Shown: piece after piece, positions 15,595-19,153 of the stretch | How positions within the stretch are numbered: the first letter of the stretch is position 1 | Layout: each line of letters begins with the position of its first letter | Source: Flavobacteriales bacterium | GTDB taxonomy: Bacteria > Bacteroidota > Bacteroidia > Flavobacteriales > BACL11 | DNA: 19,153 bases | Assembly: GCA_018664745.1 (NCBI GenBank) | Contig: JABJNS010000166.1 | Location: 1-19,153, forward strand | Direction of reading: 5' to 3' | Translations under genes and position numbers: made by a program | The notes under the pieces: generated by a model | Database searches by the model: none | Told to the model about the DNA's origin: nothing | The model's input: only the letters and a program-made list of their open reading frames with translations

Positions 15595-16179
15595 TTAATA
15601 ATTTATTTTTGGTTCCCACTTATTTATTCCTCTTGGTAATATGCTTACAAAATCCCACATATTGCAGTAATTATCCCCAGGTCCAAAATAGGATCTATGA
15701 TGTAAAAAAATATTACCTTCTTTTTTTATGAATGAAGCAACTCCAGGCATAGGAACTCCTTCATCATTTGTAAACCCAAGATCTTGTGCAAAAGTATTTT
15801 TAGTTCTGCTATACATGTTAAAGTTCCATGCTCTATATTCCTTTATTTTATTTTGTATTTCAGGAGTTTCGTGTGATACAACTGCAAATGCAGCTCTATC
15901 TTTTAAGGGTGCGCTTATCCCATTGTAATTGTCGGCCCAAAGTGTGCAATATTTACATTGTATTCCCATGTAAAATACAATAATAAGTTCTTCTTTTTCT
16001 CCAAACAAATCAGATAATAAAATAGCATTATTATTAGTATCCAAGAATGTGTAATCAGAAATTTGAGTTCCTTTTTCTTTTGCAATAAGCTGAGCTAAAA
16101 TTTCTTTTTTAGCTGCAATTTCATCTTCTATTTTTCTAATTTCAGGATTTGTTTCAGGATGTGAAATGATTAATGGCAT
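15595..16179 (-). CDS. DUF899-like thioredoxin-fold protein
   Basis: A 194-aa predicted cytosolic protein resembling DUF899, a thioredoxin-like family. The fold's central strand and active-site region read LIIVFYMGIQCKYCTLWADNYNG: Cys75 and Cys78 make a CxxC pair at the place of a redox motif, followed by the WADN typical of DUF899. Further family-like parts are AFAVVSHETPE and YFGPGDNYCNMWDFVSILPRG at the end. No signal peptide is present. A charged coiled-coil-like N-terminus (about 13-37) precedes the domain. It may be a peroxiredoxin-like or disulphide-handling enzyme, but no biochemical role is established for the family. It lies 54 bases after the hydrolase stop and 3 bases before the 39-aa peptide. 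Confidence 0.82.
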   Translation of the reverse strand: MPLIISHPETNPEIRKIEDEIAAKKEILAQLIAKEKGTQISDYTFLDTNNNAILLSDLFGEKEELIIVFYMGIQCKYCTLWADNYNGISAPLKDRAAFAVVSHETPEIQNKIKEYRAWNFNMYSRTKNTFAQDLGFTNDEGVPMPGVASFIKKEGNIFLHHRSYFGPGDNYCNMWDFVSILPRGINKWEPKINY

Positions 16180-16212
16180 GAAGATTATTTTTCCGATAAA
16201 ATTACGAAATTA

Positions 16213-16230
16213 TCTTTGAATTAGCAAAGA
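16213..16230 (-). terminator. Weak hairpin after the alpha/beta hydrolase gene
   Basis: TCTTTG and CAAAGA form a 6-bp inverted repeat with a 6-base loop, starting 3 bases downstream of the hydrolase stop codon on the minus strand. The downstream strand is T-rich (TAATTTCGTAATTTT) but without a continuous U run. It could be a weak terminator or attenuator ahead of the DUF899 gene. Confidence 0.3.
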
Positions 16231-16233
16231 GGA

Positions 16234-17457
16234 TTACATTCTTACTTTTTGCAAATACAATAAGAACCTTTTTAACCAAGGTCCTTTACTGCCTTTTTTG
16301 CTTCCTTTTCTAAAACTATCAAACCATATTTTAGTGTATATACTTGTAAAGATAGCGCAATTAACATGTCCAAACTTTTTAGCTGCTCTCCTTAATTTGA
16401 TGGTTTTGCTTCCATTCTTTTTCATTTGCTTAACTGCTACTTTAGCATTTTCATGTAATACAATCTTATCAGAATTGCAATAGCATAATTGAGTTGGAAC
16501 GGTAGGGTTCCAATCAAGTAAATCATTTTCTTTTAAGGCTACATTAAATTTAAAATCAGGATTTTCTAGATATTCTTTTAGTAAATCAGGATGTACAACA
16601 TCAGCAGGAATTTCAGGTAAATAAGTATTTATTTCTTGCAGGTTTAATTCTCCATTGTAGATGATTGGGATTAAGCTATCATAGGGTGCTTGGAATAATT
16701 TATCATCATCTGTAATATTATATACTTCATTCATACCCATTAAAAGGTAGGGTAGGTAAACAGGTTCTGGGTATGGTTTTAACATTACAGTAGCTTGTAC
16801 TCCTGTCATATCATATGCTCCTGACATGGGAGAGGATGCTGTAATGGTAAATTGATTAGCATATTCAGTTTCTAATTTTTTTTGTGTTGCCAAACAAGCG
16901 TGTCCTCCTTGGGAATACCCTGTTAGAAACAACTTTTCATTAGTAGCAATTAATAGTTTTGTATTCAATTCCTGAATAGCTAATAGCATATCAATACAGG
17001 CAGTTGCTTCACTTTCTGAGTTTTGATATAAGTGAAATTTATCTCCTTTCCCAAGTCCTATGTAATCAGGCATGATTACTAAATAACCGTCAGCAGCAAA
17101 ACCAGCACTAATTGCATTTTCGCTTTCAAGATGTAGATTTGTTTTTTTTAATGTTCTTGTACCATGATGATAAATCAGTTGAGGTAATGTCTCTTCTGAA
17201 AAGTTATCAGGTATAAAACAAAGTCCTGATGCTTTTATGGTGCTTCCATCATGCCAAGAAGTTGTATATATAATCTCATAAAGTTTAAAACCATTACTTA
17301 TAGGTACTATCCATTCGTTTATTTTATTCTCTTTCCATTTTTGTTCTAATTCATTTTGTGTGTAATGATGAATAAGAGTGTGCGAAATTAACTCTTGAGA
17401 ATGTAAATTTAAAGAAAATAAAACACCTAGAAATAGGATAGAAAACCGACTTAGCAT
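16234..17457 (-). CDS. Secreted alpha/beta hydrolase (lipase/esterase-like)
   Basis: A 407-aa protein with an N-terminal signal peptide (MLSRFSILFLGVLFSLNLHS). The mature part has an alpha/beta-hydrolase fold: HHGT (97-100) at the oxyanion region, VIMPDYIGLGKG (127-138), the nucleophile elbow GYSQGG with Ser182, Asp330 in CNSD and His364 in FGHVNC, giving a plausible Ser-Asp-His triad in the right order. The pattern recalls secretory lipase/esterase families, although substrate is unknown. The C-terminal tail is strongly basic and does not look like a type IX secretion signal. It is preceded by 68 bases after the rlmD stop, so it may share the rlmD transcript or have its own promoter. Confidence 0.85.
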   Translation of the reverse strand: MLSRFSILFLGVLFSLNLHSQELISHTLIHHYTQNELEQKWKENKINEWIVPISNGFKLYEIIYTTSWHDGSTIKASGLCFIPDNFSEETLPQLIYHHGTRTLKKTNLHLESENAISAGFAADGYLVIMPDYIGLGKGDKFHLYQNSESEATACIDMLLAIQELNTKLLIATNEKLFLTGYSQGGHACLATQKKLETEYANQFTITASSPMSGAYDMTGVQATVMLKPYPEPVYLPYLLMGMNEVYNITDDDKLFQAPYDSLIPIIYNGELNLQEINTYLPEIPADVVHPDLLKEYLENPDFKFNVALKENDLLDWNPTVPTQLCYCNSDKIVLHENAKVAVKQMKKNGSKTIKLRRAAKKFGHVNCAIFTSIYTKIWFDSFRKGSKKGSKGPWLKRFLLYLQKVRM

Positions 17458-17525
17458 AGAAAGAAGAATTAAAATATTTTACAGGAAACGAATGTAATAA
17501 TAATTTATTATGCACGCATAGTATT

Positions 17526-18938
17526 TTATTTTAATTCTAAAACAACTATGTTTTCTACATGGTGGGTTTGTGGAAACATGTCTACAGGTTGAATATGGCT
17601 TACTTTATAAAGCTCATCCATTAAAGCTAAGTCACGAGCTTGGGTAGCAGAGTTGCAACTTACATATACAATTCTTTTAGCACCAATTTTTAGGATTTGT
17701 TCTACTACTTTCTTGTGCATTCCATCTCTTGGAGGGTCGGTAATAATAACATCAGGAGTTCCATTTTTTGCAATAAATTCATCTGTAAAAATTTCTTTCA
17801 TATCTCCAGTATAGAAGGTGCAGTTGTTAATTTTGTTGCGTTCTGCATTTTCGTATGCTGCTTTTATTCCTTCTTCAACAGAGTCAATTCCCACTACTTT
17901 TTTTGCTGATGTAGCCACATACTGTGCAATAGTTCCTGTTCCAGTATATAGGTCGTAAACTAAATCATCAGAAGTGATATTTGCCAATTCCTTTGTTTTT
18001 CGATACAATACTTTTGCTTGTTCGCTATTAGTTTGGAAGAAAGACTTTGCTCCAATTTTAAAATAGAGTCCATCCATTTCTTCCATAATATGATCTTTTC
18101 CATTATAGCAAATCACCTCTTGATCGTACATGGTATTGTTTGCTTTTTGATTGATGATGTACAATAAAGAAGTAATTTCTGGGAAAGTAGTTTTGATGTG
18201 CTCCATCAATAGATTGATGTTCTTTTTGTCATCTTCATAAAACTGAACTAAGACCATTAAATCATTGGTAGAAGAAGTTCGCACCATTAAATTTCTTAGT
18301 AATCCTTCCTGATTTCTAATATCAAAATAAGTTAGTCCGTTTTTATCTGAAAATTGTTTTACAGATAAACGAATAGCGTTAGAAGGCTCTTTTTGTAGAT
18401 GACAATTATTAAGGTTTATTACCTTGTCAAACATTCCAGGGACATGAAAGCCAAGAGCGTCTTTATCTGCAATATCAGCTTCTGATTGTACTTCCTCTGT
18501 AGTTAACCATCTTTTGTTGGAGAAAGTAAATTCCATTTTATTTCTGTAAAAATACTCGTTTTCACTACCCATAATCTCAGAGTGAGAAGGAAGATCAATT
18601 CCGCCAATCCTTTTTAGGTTGTTAAGCACCTCATTTTGTTTAAAGTCCAACTGGGATTCATACTTCATATTTTGCCATTTGCACCCCCCACAAGTTCCAA
18701 AGTGTTCGCATTTGGGTTCTGTTCTTCTTTCGGAATAGGTATGGATTTTTTCTATTCTTGCTTCCCAGAATTTTTTTCTTCTTTTAAAAACGACAATATC
18801 ACAAATATCTCCAGGAACACCTCCTTGTACAAAAATGGCTCTACCAGCATGTTTTGCTACTGATTTCCCTTTGCTGGCTGTATCAATTATCTCAATATTT
18901 TCTATTAAAATTGGCTCTCTTCTTTTTTGTCTTCCCAT
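17526..18938 (-). CDS. rlmD: 23S rRNA (uracil-5-)-methyltransferase RlmD (RumA-like)
   Basis: A SAM-dependent RNA m5U methyltransferase of the TrmA/RlmC/RlmD family, 470 aa. The N-terminal TRAM domain (about 8-66) is followed by a 4Fe-4S cluster motif with Cys77, Cys83, Cys86 and Cys179 (C-x5-C-x2-C...C), as in RlmD. The methyltransferase domain has DLYTGTGTIAQYV for SAM binding, DPPRDGMHKKV, the catalytic Cys428 in YVSCNSATQARDL and the general base Glu462 in HHVENIVVLE. The name RlmD (U1939 of 23S rRNA in E. coli) follows the family; in some bacteria one enzyme serves two sites (RlmCD), so exact target is inferred. The ATG lies 4 bases after a full match to the phylum's -7 promoter box. Confidence 0.93.
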   Translation of the reverse strand: MGRQKRREPILIENIEIIDTASKGKSVAKHAGRAIFVQGGVPGDICDIVVFKRRKKFWEARIEKIHTYSERRTEPKCEHFGTCGGCKWQNMKYESQLDFKQNEVLNNLKRIGGIDLPSHSEIMGSENEYFYRNKMEFTFSNKRWLTTEEVQSEADIADKDALGFHVPGMFDKVINLNNCHLQKEPSNAIRLSVKQFSDKNGLTYFDIRNQEGLLRNLMVRTSSTNDLMVLVQFYEDDKKNINLLMEHIKTTFPEITSLLYIINQKANNTMYDQEVICYNGKDHIMEEMDGLYFKIGAKSFFQTNSEQAKVLYRKTKELANITSDDLVYDLYTGTGTIAQYVATSAKKVVGIDSVEEGIKAAYENAERNKINNCTFYTGDMKEIFTDEFIAKNGTPDVIITDPPRDGMHKKVVEQILKIGAKRIVYVSCNSATQARDLALMDELYKVSHIQPVDMFPQTHHVENIVVLELK

Positions 18939-18942
18939 GTCG

Positions 18943-18950
18943 CAAAAGTA
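18943..18950 (-). promoter_or_regulatory. Candidate -7 promoter box abutting the rlmD start
   Basis: On the minus strand this reads TACTTTTG, a full match to TAnnTTTG. Only 4 bases (CGAC) separate it from the rlmD ATG, so the predicted transcript would begin at or beside the start codon. I see no clear -33 TTTG. Confidence 0.45.
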
Positions 18951-19153
18951 AAAGATAGATGTTAGATAATGATAAATAAGCTCCCCCTTTTTTTTTACGA
19001 CCTTACCATACTTACAAAAGCTGAACTTAACACTTACCTAAAACCAATAAGTGAGGGTTGGTGTGCACATTTGGTGTAAGGGAAAACATACCATTATAGG
19101 CAGTGTAAACCCCTGAAAACCAAAACTTCTGTTTTTTTTTTTTTTTTTTTCAC
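18951..19153. other. Non-coding right end with short inverted repeats and a T19 run
   Basis: No convincing gene is present. CACTTA (19031-19036) and TAAGTG (19048-19053) form an inverted repeat, enclosed by CCTTAC (19001-19006) and GTAAGG (19076-19081). TTGGTGT occurs twice as a direct repeat (19058-19064, 19071-19077), and TGTGCACA (19062-19069) is palindromic. A run of 19 T follows at 19132-19150, and C5T9 occurs at 18983-18996. This may be an intergenic regulatory or structured-RNA region belonging to a gene beyond the edge. Confidence 0.3.

Noticed and set aside
17502..17524. TATGCACGCATA-like symmetry just after rlmD as a terminator
   Set aside because: The arms are only 4-5 bp around a two-base centre and no U run follows, so it is too weak to call.
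18969..19079. 36-codon plus-strand frame MINKLPLFFYDLT... in the right-end non-coding region
   Set aside because: It is isolated, has no operon fit or recognisable motif, and passes through a C5T9 tract. It could be real only if conserved in relatives.

Overview
The window reads as ordinary chromosomal DNA of a low-GC member of the Bacteroidota, most likely Flavobacteriales or a close relative. The evidence is a long-form NusB followed by a DUF1573 lipoprotein, YajC and a YbbR-like protein, a bacillithiol synthase (BshA), an N-acetylglucosaminidase/serine hydrolase fusion, tandem rhomboid proteases behind mutL, promoter-like TAnnTTTG boxes, and almost no Shine-Dalgarno sequences. No tRNA, rRNA, CRISPR array, phage gene or insertion sequence is visible.

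Layout: (1) 1-1525, minus: an ABC exporter half-transporter cut off by the left edge, divergent from (2) a plus-strand run at 1653-5449: leucine/valine-type dehydrogenase, nusB, DUF1573 lipoprotein, yajC and a YbbR-domain protein, with gaps of at most about 35 bases. (3) 5450-10123, minus: a tightly packed unit read from right to left: 79-aa membrane-anchored protein, mutL, rhomboid 1, rhomboid 2 and a membrane-anchored endonuclease/exonuclease/phosphatase (EEP) protein. It meets the YbbR gene tail to tail with no gap. (4) 10230-14867, plus: overlapping GH3/serine hydrolase fusion, bshA and coaE. (5) 14851-18938, minus, read from right to left: rlmD, secreted alpha/beta hydrolase, DUF899 thioredoxin-like protein, an unlisted 39-aa membrane peptide and a YciO/Sua5-family protein. 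(6) 18939-19153: non-coding end with short inverted repeats and a 19-base T run.

Functionally this is housekeeping: transcription (NusB), protein export (YajC), DNA repair (MutL), cell-wall turnover (GH3 fusion), bacillithiol and CoA synthesis (BshA, CoaE), and rRNA modification (RlmD). I found no clearly novel multi-gene system. The best candidate for something undescribed is the 39-codon single-helix membrane protein at 15472-15591, fitted between two genes with gaps of 3 and 0 bases. Other points worth checking are a MutL without its endonuclease metal-binding residues, an 18-bp perfect palindrome over the start codon of the EEP gene, promoter-like boxes 4-6 bases from start codons that predict nearly leaderless mRNAs, and coaE lying away from the nusB-yajC-YbbR cluster. 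Several start codons were moved from the longest reading frame to positions supported by stop/start overlaps or signal peptides.
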